Source of the DNA: Hyphococcus formosus
GTDB lineage: Bacteria > Pseudomonadota > Alphaproteobacteria > Caulobacterales > Parvularculaceae
Length of the DNA: 64,000 nucleotides
Assembly: GCF_046736345.1 (NCBI RefSeq)
Contig: NZ_CP157210.1
Location: 2,480,001-2,544,000, forward strand
Direction of reading: 5' to 3'
The position numbers and the translations under genes were made by a program. Below are positions 1 to 8,828 of this stretch, piece by piece (the stretch's first letter is position 1; each line of letters begins with the position of its first letter). The notes beneath the pieces are model-generated. The model was not told the origin of the DNA and did not search any database. It saw only the letters and a program-made list of their open reading frames with translations.

Positions 1-1
1 C

Positions 2-664
2 TTTGCTGGTGGCGGTGAAGAACTCGACTGGACCCTCGCCAATATCTTTGACGCTATGGGCGCAATGTCGAACAGCTTTAACGACACCCCATCGGTCGCA
101 AGTCGCGCCTATGACAAAGACCGGGACGGTTTTGTCATCGCCGGCGGCGCGGCAACGGTTGTCCTCGAAGAATATGAACATGCAAAAGCCCGCGGCGCGA
201 AAATCTATGGCGAGATCGTCGGTTATTTCGCGAACTCCGACGGCTATGACATGGTGCAGCTTTCGGGCGAAGGGGCTGTCCGTTGCATGCGCGGCGCACT
301 GGAAACAACGCGGCAACCCATCGACTATGTGAACCCGCACGGGACTTCGACCCCGGTGGGCGACCAGAAAGAAACCCAGGCGATTCGCGAGGTTTTTGGC
401 AATGAGATCCCGCCATTCTCGTCCACTAAATCGCTGACCGGACACTCCCTTGGGGCCGTTGGCGCACAAGAGCTGGTGTATGGCCTGATCATGATGCGCG
501 ACAAGTTCCTCGCCGCATCGGCGCATATCGAAAATCTCGATCCGGAATTTGCTGACCTGCCGGTCATTCGCGAGCGCGTCGATAACGCCAAAATCGATTG
601 CTTCCTGACCAACAGCTTTGGCTTTGGCGGAACCAATGGCTCGCTCGTCGTCGCAAGGGTCTAG
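2..664 (+). CDS. fabB: 3-oxoacyl-ACP synthase I, C-terminal part (5' end outside window)
   Basis: Beta-ketoacyl-ACP synthase I elongates acyl-ACP with malonyl-ACP in the cytoplasm and is needed for unsaturated fatty acid synthesis. The frame is open to the left edge, so only about 220 residues are present. Two active-site histidines are visible: one in NPHGTSTPVGD (codon near 338) and one in the TGHSLG motif (codon near 442). The C-terminus has the NSFGFGGTN glycine loop. The catalytic cysteine lies upstream of the window. The sequence matches FabB rather than FabF in the HGTSTPVGD and GHSLGA context. It is followed by a small membrane protein and fabI, consistent with an alphaproteobacterial fabA-fabB-fabI cluster, of which fabA would lie to the left (inferred). 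Confidence 0.95.
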   Translation, partial: FAGGGEELDWTLANIFDAMGAMSNSFNDTPSVASRAYDKDRDGFVIAGGAATVVLEEYEHAKARGAKIYGEIVGYFANSDGYDMVQLSGEGAVRCMRGALETTRQPIDYVNPHGTSTPVGDQKETQAIREVFGNEIPPFSSTKSLTGHSLGAVGAQELVYGLIMMRDKFLAASAHIENLDPEFADLPVIRERVDNAKIDCFLTNSFGFGGTNGSLVVARV

Positions 665-667
665 GAC

Positions 668-859
668 ATGAGCCAGCCGGTCATCATGGCCGTGATCGTC
701 GCGATCATCATTGCGACGGGCGGCCTTTGGTGGTTCCGGTTAATTCTTCCCGTTGTTCGAAAACAGCCCAAAACCACTCGTTTTGGCGTTTACGCATTGG
801 TCTGGCTCGCCTATTTCATTTTGACAATGATACTTATCGGGCGAAGCGGCGGCGCATAG
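668..859 (+). CDS. small two-helix membrane protein between fabB and fabI
   Basis: This 63-residue protein starts three bases after the fabB stop. It contains two hydrophobic stretches (about residues 5-28 and 42-58) separated by a short basic loop with RKQPK. No family is recognised. The tight spacing after fabB and the following fabI suggest co-transcription with fatty acid synthesis genes. It could be a lipid-synthesis accessory protein, but nothing in the sequence shows a function. The coding call rests on its position in the operon and the membrane-protein composition. Confidence 0.6.
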   Translation: MSQPVIMAVIVAIIIATGGLWWFRLILPVVRKQPKTTRFGVYALVWLAYFILTMILIGRSGGA

Positions 860-913
860 CGAGCGGCGCACCGTGTCAACAAGCGGCTTGAAAGCCAAAA
901 AGGATATAGAATT

Positions 914-1735
914 ATGAGCAGCGATATTTCGTACCCGCAAGGCGATTTGATGAAAGGCAAGCGCGGCCTGATCATGGGCGTCGCGAATAAAAATTCGATC
1001 GCATGGCACATTGCGCAGCAGCTCAAAGCCCAAGGCGCAGAGCTTGGTTTCACCTATGCCAATGAGGCGCTTGAACGCCGCGTGCGCCCGCTCGCCGAAA
1101 GCGTTGATGCGGATCTTATTCTCGAATGTGATGTGCTGTCCGATCAATCAATGGAAGCGGCTTTCAAGACCGTCGCTGACAAATGGGGTGAGATTGATTT
1201 TCTGGTCCATGCGATTGCGTTCACGGACAAAACCGCGCTTGAAGGATCTTTCGTAGAAAACACGACCCGCGAGATTTTCCGCGACACGATGGACGTCTCT
1301 GCATTCTCATTCGTTGACGCTGCGAACCGCGCATCGAAAATGATGAAGCCCGGCGGCTCAATGATTACGCTGACATATCTCGGCTCAGAGCGCACAGTAC
1401 CGAATTACAATGTCATGGGCGTTGCGAAAGCGGCCCTTGAAGCATCGACCCGCTATATTGCTCGTGATCTGGGACCACAGGGCATTCGCGTTAACGCGAT
1501 TTCTGCCGGACCGATCAAAACGCTTGCTGCTGCAGGGATTTCTTCCGGTCGCCACATGTTCTCTTTCAATCGCGCGGCCAGCCCGCTGCGCGATGACACG
1601 GACCCGAAAGGCGTTGCGGGCGCAGCGCTTTATCTGTTGTCGGATTTGGGTGCGTCATGCACCGGCGAAACCCACCATGTGGATGGCGGTTTCCATATTG
1701 TCGGCATGCCCGACGAAGCCGCGCTTAAAGGCTAA
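914..1735 (+). CDS. fabI: enoyl-ACP reductase (NADH)
   Basis: FabI reduces trans-2-enoyl-ACP, the last step of each fatty acid elongation cycle. The protein has 273 residues. The divergent nucleotide-binding loop of FabI is seen as GVANKNSIAW (residues 22-31). The catalytic set is Tyr155, Tyr165 and Lys172 (Y-x6-Y-x6-K). The substrate-loop motif SAGPIKTLAA follows. These separate it from ordinary SDRs and from FabL/FabV. An alternative internal start at MKGKRG (953) exists, but the longer form is usual in this class. It ends just before a strong hairpin terminator and is probably the last gene of the fab operon. Confidence 0.97.
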   Translation: MSSDISYPQGDLMKGKRGLIMGVANKNSIAWHIAQQLKAQGAELGFTYANEALERRVRPLAESVDADLILECDVLSDQSMEAAFKTVADKWGEIDFLVHAIAFTDKTALEGSFVENTTREIFRDTMDVSAFSFVDAANRASKMMKPGGSMITLTYLGSERTVPNYNVMGVAKAALEASTRYIARDLGPQGIRVNAISAGPIKTLAAAGISSGRHMFSFNRAASPLRDDTDPKGVAGAALYLLSDLGASCTGETHHVDGGFHIVGMPDEAALKG

Positions 1736-1760
1736 GCAACACAACATACCGAAACGTAGA

Positions 1761-1786
1761 AAGGGCCGGATTTCCGGCCCTTTTTT
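1761..1786. terminator. rho-independent terminator after fabI
   Basis: A perfect 9-bp stem, AAGGGCCGG / CCGGCCCTT, with an ATTT loop is followed by a run of T on the plus strand. It lies 25 bases after the fabI stop and touches the end of the convergent desaturase gene, whose stop codon overlaps the T-run at 1785-1787. Confidence 0.9.
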
Positions 1787-2891
1787 ATTCCGCCGCCGCG
1801 GGGATCATACCGCGCCGGTCTTCAAGCGCGGGTCCCGTTGGACGCCCTTCAAAGTCCGTCCAATGACGGTTTTCAAAGTCATATAATTTGCACGCTTTTA
1901 AAATGCGCCAATAGTCCTTGAAGGTGAAACGATAAGTCGTGACCGCGTCACCATAATGCGCCTTTAAAAGGCGACTTGCATGGTCGAGATTGTAAATCGG
2001 AATTGTCGACATGGCATGATGGGCGGTGTGTTCCATCACATTAAAATAAAGCCCGAGCCATTTCAGCTCTTTGATTTCCATATGGACCGTTCCTTCAATA
2101 CAGGAACGATAGAACGACCAATCCTCCGCCTTATCAAACCAATGGGTGTCTTCATGGGCATGGTGTAAAAAGAAACTGAACGACGCAAGGAAGTTCCAAA
2201 TCAGCATTGGCAGGAACCAACCAACCGCAAAAATCGTCAACAGGCTTCGCTCTGGGTGCCACATTTTACCGAGGGTCAGGATCGCGGTGATGATCAAGGC
2301 CTGGCCCACCACAACAAGAACCGAGTCCCAGAAATAGCGACGCCATTGCGCGCGGGTTTCTGGCGCGATGGGCAGAATGATTTTCGGTATCCAAATGCTG
2401 ATCGGATAGTTGAAAATCTGACCAAGAATGCCGCGATTGTGGCGTTCTAAAAACCGGCGAAAGGGACTGGCGGCACGATATTCTTCCAGGCTCATCGGTG
2501 CCCAGACATAATCAACGCCTTTGAAGTTTGTTTTGCCATGGTGGAAGCGGTTATGACCAGTTTCCCAGAGGCTCGCGGAGTGGCCGGTCGGTAAAAAGGT
2601 CAGCCGGCCCATAATCTGATTGGCGCGAAGGTTTGGAAAATAACATTTGTGAACACAATCATGACCAATGATAAAAAGAAGGCCCAAACAAAACCCATTG
2701 GCGATTGAGGACAAAAGATTCACCCAAAGCGGAAATGGCCCGAGGGTGCCGTATAGCGTCGCGAAATAGGCCGCAAAATGCACCAGCGCGATAATCGCAC
2801 CCTTGCGCCAAGATGGCGTTTCGATTGCGAGACGATCAGCCTCACTCAACCATTCAAAGGGACGCCCCGTGGGCCCTTGCGTGTCTGACAT
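1785..2891 (-). CDS. membrane fatty acid desaturase
   Basis: This 368-residue membrane-bound di-iron fatty acid desaturase (FA_desaturase family) introduces a double bond into acyl chains using O2 and electrons from a ferredoxin or cytochrome. Three histidine boxes are present: HDCVH at residues 77-81, HNRFHH at about 113-118 and HTAHH at about 288-292. Several hydrophobic segments lie between them, and the N-terminus has no cleavable signal. It resembles the omega-6/DesA-like branch, but substrate position cannot be read from the sequence. A site TAGGTGAG precedes the ATG. It is convergent with fabI, so a link to membrane lipid unsaturation is plausible. Confidence 0.85.
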   Translation of the reverse strand: MSDTQGPTGRPFEWLSEADRLAIETPSWRKGAIIALVHFAAYFATLYGTLGPFPLWVNLLSSIANGFCLGLLFIIGHDCVHKCYFPNLRANQIMGRLTFLPTGHSASLWETGHNRFHHGKTNFKGVDYVWAPMSLEEYRAASPFRRFLERHNRGILGQIFNYPISIWIPKIILPIAPETRAQWRRYFWDSVLVVVGQALIITAILTLGKMWHPERSLLTIFAVGWFLPMLIWNFLASFSFFLHHAHEDTHWFDKAEDWSFYRSCIEGTVHMEIKELKWLGLYFNVMEHTAHHAMSTIPIYNLDHASRLLKAHYGDAVTTYRFTFKDYWRILKACKLYDFENRHWTDFEGRPTGPALEDRRGMIPAAAE

Positions 2892-2991
2892 GTCTTGCGC
2901 TCACCTAAACTTTTCCAGAACAGATTAAGCGCAATACTATTATGTTCAAGTGACACAATCACGGCAGTGATTTTTGCCCTTGGCGGCGCGA

Positions 2992-4890
2992 TTAGCTGCC
3001 CTGTTTTTCCGCGATCCAATTGTCGATTTTTTTCTCAAGCACCGGCAAAGGCATTGCGCCAGTCAACAAGATTTCGTCATGGAACTCGCGGATGTCAAAA
3101 TCCGGCCCGAGGGCGGTTTCTGCCCGTTGACGTAGCTCGTTGATTTTCAGCATACCAAGCTTATAGGCGGTCGCCTGCCCCGGCCAAACCGAATAACGCT
3201 CGATCTCGCGGGTCACTGATGCGGTCGTGTCGCCTGTAACGCCTTGCATATAAGCAATCGCTTCTTCGCGGCTCCAGCGTTTATGATGAAGCCCGGTATC
3301 GGTCACGAGGCGCGCCGCGCGGAACAATTCCGATTGAAGGCGGCCAAGATCACCGAGCGGGTCATTCGCATAAAGCCCCATTTCGGCTGCAACCTGTTCC
3401 GCGTAAAGCGCCCAGCCTTCGGAAAATTCGGAATAGCCGAGCATATTGCGAATAAGCGGAAGTTTGGCCGCGCGTTCAAGCGAGCGCTGGAAATGATGCC
3501 CCGGCACCGCTTCGTGATAGGTAAGTGTATTCAAAGCGTGCTTCGGCCAGTCTTCGGTATTTTTGAGATTGATCCAGAAAATACCGGGCCGCGTGCCATC
3601 AAGCGAGGGCGCACTGTAATAGCCGCCCGAGGACGAGTCCTGTTCATAAATCGGTATACGGCGGACTTCGACCGGCTGCGACGGCAGCGTATAAAACCAA
3701 TCATCGACGCGGGTCATAATTTCGGCGACCTGCGCATTGAGGTCCGACAGCAAATTCGCCCGGCCTTCATCCGTATTCGGGTAGCGCATGTCTGGACGCT
3801 TCCCGATCGACGAGAAACGCTCAGCGACGGTGCCTTCACTCAGGCCTTGTTCTTTCAAGATGGCGTCCATCTGTTCGGTGATACGGGCGACTTCCTCAAG
3901 TCCGAGATTATGGACATCCTCTGCCGTCATGCCGCCTGCGCCATAGGCCGCGAGGCGATGGGCGTAAAACGCAGCCCCTTCATCGCCGAGCGTCCAAATG
4001 CCGGCATCATCGCCCGCCTGGGATTTCAGGTTCTCAAGCGCCGCACCCAGTCGCGCATAGGCGGGATAAACATTTGCCTCGACCGCAGCCGCCACCCGCT
4101 CGATCAAGGCCGATTGATCATCAGCGCTCAATCCGTCAATTTTCTCGATTTTAGCGGCGAATGTCGTGGTCAGCGGGTTTTCCGCTGGCGGGGTTTCAGT
4201 GAACACACTGATGGTCCGCAAGGCACCATCAAGTGCAAATCGCGGCGGCACAATCCCCAATGCCGCATCTGAGGTCACGGTCTCGACGGTCTCGTCAAAC
4301 ACCCGGCCAAATTCGGAGAGCCGGGCAATATAATCTTCTGCATCCTGAGCGCTTTCGAGGCGATGCTGGGTCAGCATGACCCGCGGCAGAAATACCTGCG
4401 GCCCGGATCGTTGAGTGACGACATAAGGCCCCGCTGAACCGAAAGCGGTCGCCCCGCCGAAAGCAAACTGGTTCCGCTGCGCCGCCGTGTGATAGGTGTC
4501 GCGCAACACATCATAGGTAATCAGCGCCTGCCCCTCCAAGGTCGAGCGGTCGATGCTGCGGATTTCCTGCAAGAAGCGCTCGTTCATGGCGCGGGCGGCT
4601 TCGTTCGCGGCAAAGCCATAGCTTCCTAACCGTGCTCGGAACCCTTCGCCCGCGACCGTTTCATCGACACCCAGAACACTCGCATATTCCGGGGATGCGC
4701 GGAGGATTTCTGCGGCATGACGGTCAGCCATTTCCAATAGCTGATCAGAGGCCGTGACGATTTCAACCTCTTGGGTTTCAATTTCCTGATTTACCGGTGT
4801 GGTCGGTGTCGCATCCTTGTCGCCGCAACCGGATAACCCCACCAATGCCGTCACAGCGACACTTGCTAGAACGTATTGTCTGATGACCAT
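2992..4890 (-). CDS. DUF885 family lipoprotein, probable zinc metallopeptidase-like
   Basis: The 632-residue protein starts with a lipoprotein signal peptide: a hydrophobic stretch ending in the lipobox LSGC at about residues 19-22, followed by GDKD. This predicts an exported, lipid-anchored protein. The rest matches the DUF885 family, with the metallopeptidase-like signature HEAVPGHH near residue 458 and an aromatic-rich C-terminal helical region. DUF885 members are commonly annotated as peptidases, but the substrate is not known to me. It is a single gene with its own spacing from the desaturase (100 bases) and pnp. Confidence 0.85.
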   Translation of the reverse strand: MVIRQYVLASVAVTALVGLSGCGDKDATPTTPVNQEIETQEVEIVTASDQLLEMADRHAAEILRASPEYASVLGVDETVAGEGFRARLGSYGFAANEAARAMNERFLQEIRSIDRSTLEGQALITYDVLRDTYHTAAQRNQFAFGGATAFGSAGPYVVTQRSGPQVFLPRVMLTQHRLESAQDAEDYIARLSEFGRVFDETVETVTSDAALGIVPPRFALDGALRTISVFTETPPAENPLTTTFAAKIEKIDGLSADDQSALIERVAAAVEANVYPAYARLGAALENLKSQAGDDAGIWTLGDEGAAFYAHRLAAYGAGGMTAEDVHNLGLEEVARITEQMDAILKEQGLSEGTVAERFSSIGKRPDMRYPNTDEGRANLLSDLNAQVAEIMTRVDDWFYTLPSQPVEVRRIPIYEQDSSSGGYYSAPSLDGTRPGIFWINLKNTEDWPKHALNTLTYHEAVPGHHFQRSLERAAKLPLIRNMLGYSEFSEGWALYAEQVAAEMGLYANDPLGDLGRLQSELFRAARLVTDTGLHHKRWSREEAIAYMQGVTGDTTASVTREIERYSVWPGQATAYKLGMLKINELRQRAETALGPDFDIREFHDEILLTGAMPLPVLEKKIDNWIAEKQGS

Positions 4891-4986
4891 CGCTTAGCTC
4901 CCCATTTATGTCCCGATGCGTGGTTCCAAAGCTTACCGTGCTTATAAAATCAGCCAACACTTATAGTGCGCCGCCAATACGGAAAA

Positions 4987-5024
4987 TAAAAAAACGGCAC
5001 CTGTATGCCACAGATGCCGTTTTT
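4987..5024 (-). terminator. terminator downstream of pnp
   Basis: On the minus strand, 36 bases past the pnp stop, an AAAACGGCA...TGCCGTTTT stem with one mismatch and an inner CTGT/ACAG stem is followed by a T-rich tract (the A-run at 4986-4994 on the plus strand). This fits intrinsic termination of the pnp transcript. Confidence 0.8.
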
Positions 5025-5059
5025 CTCGATTTTTTCAATGAAATCTGAGTGTTAGGAAA

Positions 5060-7174
5060 TTATTCCTTCTCGATTTCCTTGCCGGTCTCCTGATCGACGA
5101 CCTTCATCGACAACCGGACCTTGCCGCGATCATCAAAACCAAGAAGTTTCACGTAAACTTCATCGCCTTCTTTGACCACGTCGGTTGTTTTCTCAGGACG
5201 GCCATCAGCCAGCTGCGAAATGTGAACCAGACCATCACGCGGGCCGAAGAAATTGACGAATGCGCCAAAGTCCATGGCCTTAACGACCTTGCCTTTGTAA
5301 ATCTCGCCCACTTCAGGCTCAGCCACAATTGAGTGAATCCACTTATAGGCTGCGTCGATCTGGGCTTTGTCATTCGATGCGATCTTGATCAGACCTTCGT
5401 CATCGATATTCACCTTCGCACCGGTCTCTTCGACGATCTGGCGAATGACTTTACCGCCTGTGCCGATCACTTCGCGAATTTTGTCTTTCGCGATCTGCAT
5501 GGTTTCGATGCGCGGTGCATAGTCACCAAGGTCAGAACGGGCCGCGTCGAGCGCTTTGCCCATCTCACCAAGAATGTGCATACGCCCGTCTTTCGCCTGA
5601 CCGAGCGCAACTTGCATGATCTCTTCGGTGATGCCGGCGATCTTGATGTCCATCTGAAGCGAGGTCACACCTTGATCCGTACCCGCTACTTTGAAGTCCA
5701 TATCGCCGAGGTGGTCTTCGTCACCAAGGATGTCAGACAGAACAGCAAAGCGTTCGCCTTCGAGGATCAGACCCATCGCGATACCAGCGACCGGGCGCTT
5801 GATCGGCACGCCGCCATCCATAAGCGCGAGAGACGAGCCACAAACAGTCGCCATTGATGACGAACCATTTGATTCCGTAATCTCAGAAACAAGGCGAATG
5901 ACATAAGGGAATTCGTCTTGTGACGGGATCACCGCTTTCATCGCGCGCCATGCGAGCTTGCCGTGACCAATTTCACGACGGCCCGTAAAGCCCATACGTC
6001 CGACTTCACCAACCGAATATGGCGGGAAGTTGTAGTGCAGCATGAACTGCTCTTTATACGTACCGGTAAGCGAATCAATCATCTGCTCGTCTTCGCCAGT
6101 ACCGAGCGTTGCAACCACAAGCGCCTGTGTTTCACCGCGGGTAAACAGCGATGAACCATGGGTCCGTGGCAATACGCCCGCTTCGGCGACGATCGGACGA
6201 ACCGTTTTCGTGTCACGACCGTCAATCCGCTCGCCCGTATCAAGGATACCGCCGCGAACGATGTCAGATTCAATTTCCTTGAAAAGGCCACTTACGACGC
6301 TTTTCGAAAGTGCGTTTTCGTCATCTTCATCACAGAATGCTTCGATCGCCTTGTTTTTCGCTTCGGCGATTTTTTCCTGACGGACCTGCTTGATCTGTTC
6401 TTTGTAAGCTGCCTTGACGTCTTCTTCGACGAGGGCACGGACTTTGTCCGCATGCTCAGAATGGTCAGGAGCCGTGAAGTCCCATGGGTCTTTCGCGCAT
6501 TCTTCAGCAAAGTCGATGATCAGATCAATGACTTGTTTTGCCGCGTCATGACCAAACTTGACCGCGCCGAGCATGACCTCTTCCGAAAGCTCTTTTGCTT
6601 CGGATTCGACCATCATAACCGCTTCGTTCGTACCCGCCATAACGAGATCAAGCTGCGTATCATCCATCTCGTCGAGCGTTGGGTTCAGAACATAGCCGCC
6701 ATTGATGTAACCGACGCGCGACGCGCCGATTGGACCCATAAATGGAACGCCAGAAACTGTAAGCGCCGCGGACGCTGCGATCATTGCGATGACATCAGGG
6801 TCGTTCTCAAGATCGTGGCTCAGAACTTGAGCAACGACGAGCACTTCGTTTTTGAAGCCTTTGGCGAACAACGGACGAATCGGCCGGTCGATCAAACGCG
6901 ACGTCAGTGTTTCTTTTTCGGTTGGGCGGGCTTCCCGCTTGAAATAACCACCAGGAACGCGGCCAGCCGCATAGTATTTTTCCTGATAGTGAACCGTTAG
7001 TGGGAAGAAATCGAAATTAGGGTTCGCTTCTTTTGCGGCTGTAACGGCACAAAGAACCGATGTGTCACCATATGTGACAAGCACCGCACCATCTGCCTGG
7101 CGCGCAATTCGCCCCGTTTCGAGGGTCAGCGTGCGACCACCCCATTCGATTGATTTTTTCGTAATGTTAAACAT
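5060..7174 (-). CDS. pnp: polyribonucleotide nucleotidyltransferase
   Basis: PNPase degrades RNA 3' to 5' by phosphorolysis and is a core degradosome enzyme. The 704-residue protein has two RNase PH-like domains around an alpha-helical linker, then a KH domain at about residues 550-610 (IGTGGKVIRQIVEETGAKVNI) and an S1 domain at about 622-690. The frame is open further upstream, but the start MFNITKKS at 7174 was chosen because homologues begin there and AGAAGAG lies just upstream. In most Alphaproteobacteria rpsO directly precedes pnp; here a dehydrogenase gene lies between them. A strong terminator follows. Confidence 0.97.
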   Translation of the reverse strand: MFNITKKSIEWGGRTLTLETGRIARQADGAVLVTYGDTSVLCAVTAAKEANPNFDFFPLTVHYQEKYYAAGRVPGGYFKREARPTEKETLTSRLIDRPIRPLFAKGFKNEVLVVAQVLSHDLENDPDVIAMIAASAALTVSGVPFMGPIGASRVGYINGGYVLNPTLDEMDDTQLDLVMAGTNEAVMMVESEAKELSEEVMLGAVKFGHDAAKQVIDLIIDFAEECAKDPWDFTAPDHSEHADKVRALVEEDVKAAYKEQIKQVRQEKIAEAKNKAIEAFCDEDDENALSKSVVSGLFKEIESDIVRGGILDTGERIDGRDTKTVRPIVAEAGVLPRTHGSSLFTRGETQALVVATLGTGEDEQMIDSLTGTYKEQFMLHYNFPPYSVGEVGRMGFTGRREIGHGKLAWRAMKAVIPSQDEFPYVIRLVSEITESNGSSSMATVCGSSLALMDGGVPIKRPVAGIAMGLILEGERFAVLSDILGDEDHLGDMDFKVAGTDQGVTSLQMDIKIAGITEEIMQVALGQAKDGRMHILGEMGKALDAARSDLGDYAPRIETMQIAKDKIREVIGTGGKVIRQIVEETGAKVNIDDEGLIKIASNDKAQIDAAYKWIHSIVAEPEVGEIYKGKVVKAMDFGAFVNFFGPRDGLVHISQLADGRPEKTTDVVKEGDEVYVKLLGFDDRGKVRLSMKVVDQETGKEIEKE

Positions 7175-7243
7175 GTTTTCTCTTCTTTCGTGCTGTGCCC
7201 TACGCGGATCGCAAGGCACCCTTCATGAAACCCGGAAAGCAAA

Positions 7244-7265
7244 GCGCCGCCCATCGAGGCGGCGC
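7244..7265 (-). terminator. hairpin after the HSD10-like SDR gene
   Basis: A perfect GCGCCGCC / GGCGGCGC stem with a 6-base loop lies 9 bases past the SDR stop. On the minus strand it is followed by TTTGCTTTCC, a weak T-tract. It may terminate or attenuate transcription entering pnp. Confidence 0.6.
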
Positions 7266-7273
7266 ATTCAAGC

Positions 7274-8035
7274 TTATTTGGGCTGCATTCGAATGGCACC
7301 ATCTAGCCTAAAGACGGCACCGTTAATCATCGTATTTCTGCAAATCTCTAAGGCGAGAGATGCATATTCATCTGGCCGGCCAAGACGTTTAGGAAACGGC
7401 ACCATTGCCGCCAAAGCGTCCTGAACCTTCTGGTCCATTCCGGCCATCATCGGCGTCCAGAAAATTCCGGGCGCGATTGTGTTTACGCGAATACCCGCAT
7501 TCATCAGGTCGCGCGCAACCGGCAATGTCATGCCAGCAACGCCCGCTTTTGATGCGCCATATGCCGCTTGGCCAATCTGGCCTTCAAACGCCGCAACAGA
7601 AGCGGTGTTCACGATAACGCCGCGCTCACCATCTGCCTGCGGATCATTCTTTTCCATCTCAGCCGAAACCAGACGGATACAATTGAAAGAACCGACAAGA
7701 TTGACGTCGATTACTTTTTTGAAGCTCTCAAGACGATGCGGGCCATTTTTGCCAATCGTCTTTTCGCCAATTGCGATACCCGCGCAATTCACAAGAATTG
7801 ACGGCGTACCATGCGCGGCAACTGTTTTTGCCAATGCGTCAGCAACGCTATCTTCGTTGCTAACGTCTACGGAGCAAAAAATTCCACCGAGGTCTTTCGC
7901 CAGCGCCTCACCCTTTTCGGCATTGAGGTCCCAAAGAGCGACCTTAACACCCGCAGCATTTAGCGCTTCTGCCGTTGCTGCACCAAGCCCCGACGCACCG
8001 CCGGTTATGATTGCTGACGTACCCTCAAGTTTCAT
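7274..8035 (-). CDS. short-chain dehydrogenase, 3-hydroxyacyl-CoA dehydrogenase type II (HSD10)-like
   Basis: The 253-residue NAD(P)-dependent SDR has the cofactor motif GGASGLG (residues 12-18), the NCAG motif and the catalytic Tyr-x3-Lys in AAYGASKAG. The insertion GEKTIGKNGPHRLESFKKVIDVNL and the C-terminal MINGAVFRLDGAIRMQPK are typical of the HSD10-like 3-hydroxyacyl-CoA dehydrogenases, which act in fatty acid or branched amino acid breakdown. Substrate assignment is by family resemblance only. It sits between rpsO and pnp, an uncommon place, and has a hairpin on either side. Confidence 0.85.
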   Translation of the reverse strand: MKLEGTSAIITGGASGLGAATAEALNAAGVKVALWDLNAEKGEALAKDLGGIFCSVDVSNEDSVADALAKTVAAHGTPSILVNCAGIAIGEKTIGKNGPHRLESFKKVIDVNLVGSFNCIRLVSAEMEKNDPQADGERGVIVNTASVAAFEGQIGQAAYGASKAGVAGMTLPVARDLMNAGIRVNTIAPGIFWTPMMAGMDQKVQDALAAMVPFPKRLGRPDEYASLALEICRNTMINGAVFRLDGAIRMQPK

Positions 8036-8065
8036 ATTTGCTCCGATTTATTTCGCTGTCACGAT

Positions 8066-8085
8066 GGCGGGGCCATGGCCCCACC
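8066..8085. other. intercistronic inverted repeat between rpsO and the SDR gene
   Basis: A 10-bp near-perfect palindrome (GGCGGGGCCA / TGGCCCCACC, one mismatch) lies 21 bases after rpsO. No T-run follows on either strand, so it is more likely an RNA stability or processing hairpin than a terminator. Confidence 0.45.
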
Positions 8086-8105
8086 GTTTGATGACCAATA
8101 AATGC

Positions 8106-8375
8106 TTAGCGGCGAATGCCCAGCGATTCGATCAGCTTCTGGTAACGACCATGGTCATTACGCTTGACGTAATCGAGAAGACTACGGCGCTGAGAAACCA
8201 TTTTCAAAAGGCCACGACGTGAGTGGTTGTCTTTTTTGTGGTCTTTGAAGTGCTCAGTCAGGTTGTTGATGCGTTCCGTAAGGATCGCGACCTGTACTTC
8301 CGGCGAACCTGTGTCGCCTTCGCTATTCGCAAATTGTTTGATGAGTTCAGCCTTGCGGCTAGCCGTAATCGACAT
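8106..8375 (-). CDS. rpsO: 30S ribosomal protein S15
   Basis: S15 is a primary 16S rRNA-binding protein of the small subunit. At 89 residues it has the normal family length, with the diagnostic helical sequence GDTGSPEVQVAILTERI and the rRNA-binding HKKDNHSRRGLLKMVSQRR segment. The frame is open 40 codons further upstream, but the start at 8375 follows a clear GGAGAAG site and matches the family. It belongs to the truB-rpsO-pnp order. The leader can fold a stem that abuts the ribosome-binding site. Confidence 0.98.
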   Translation of the reverse strand: MSITASRKAELIKQFANSEGDTGSPEVQVAILTERINNLTEHFKDHKKDNHSRRGLLKMVSQRRSLLDYVKRNDHGRYQKLIESLGIRR

Positions 8376-8468
8376 TTTTACTTCTCCACGGCGTCGGATA
8401 AATGAAGGCCCCGCCGGGACGCCGTCCAGCAGGGTCGTTAAACATCGGCTTATGGGGGAAAAACCCCC
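8376..8468 (-). promoter_or_regulatory. rpsO leader with possible S15 autoregulatory structure
   Basis: In the 5' region of rpsO two perfect complementary 8-mers, ACGGCGTC (8425-8418) and GACGCCGT (8395-8388), can form a stem whose 3' arm directly touches the GGAGAAG ribosome-binding site (8387-8381). Further upstream is a GGGGG-TTTTT-CCCCC hairpin (8468-8454). S15 is known to regulate its own translation through leader structures that differ between bacterial groups. That role here is inferred. Confidence 0.45.
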
Positions 8469-8495
8469 GCCATGCAAGGCCAGAATACGCCTCAA

Positions 8496-8828
8496 GACAT
8501 GGCCAAGATATATGATGAAAACAGGTACTTTTCATCAAACAAAGATCATCTTGACCGCTCTACTGAGCTCTGTCTTTTTGGAGCAATGCGCCAGCGAAAA
8601 TACGCAGGCGCGATAATGTGCTAATTCTCGCTGTTTGCGCCATCACGCCATTGCCGGAGCGGTTTCTTGCTGACGGCCCCCGCCCGGCGAATATCGCTGA
8701 ATTTCATGCGCTGTTTTAGTGGCGTCCCCTGCCGTTTATGGGGTTTGCACAACAGGCAGCCGGCGCGAATTGATTTAGGCCCTCTTCGTTTGTGGTGCAT
8801 ATCATTCGCGCCGCGCGTTAGATTTTCT
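8496..8828. other. intergenic region without a recognised gene
   Basis: About 330 bases lie between the rpsO leader and the end of the S9 peptidase gene. Open frames here are short, lack convincing ribosome-binding sites and resemble nothing known. No RNA gene or repeat was seen. The rpsO promoter presumably lies in the 8470-8560 part. Confidence 0.4.

Noticed and set aside
3244..4272. 342-codon plus-strand frame inside the DUF885 gene
   Set aside because: The opposite frame encodes a clear lipoprotein with family motifs; this frame resembles nothing.
6158..7000. 280-codon plus-strand frame opposite pnp
   Set aside because: Shadow of the conserved RNase PH region of PNPase.
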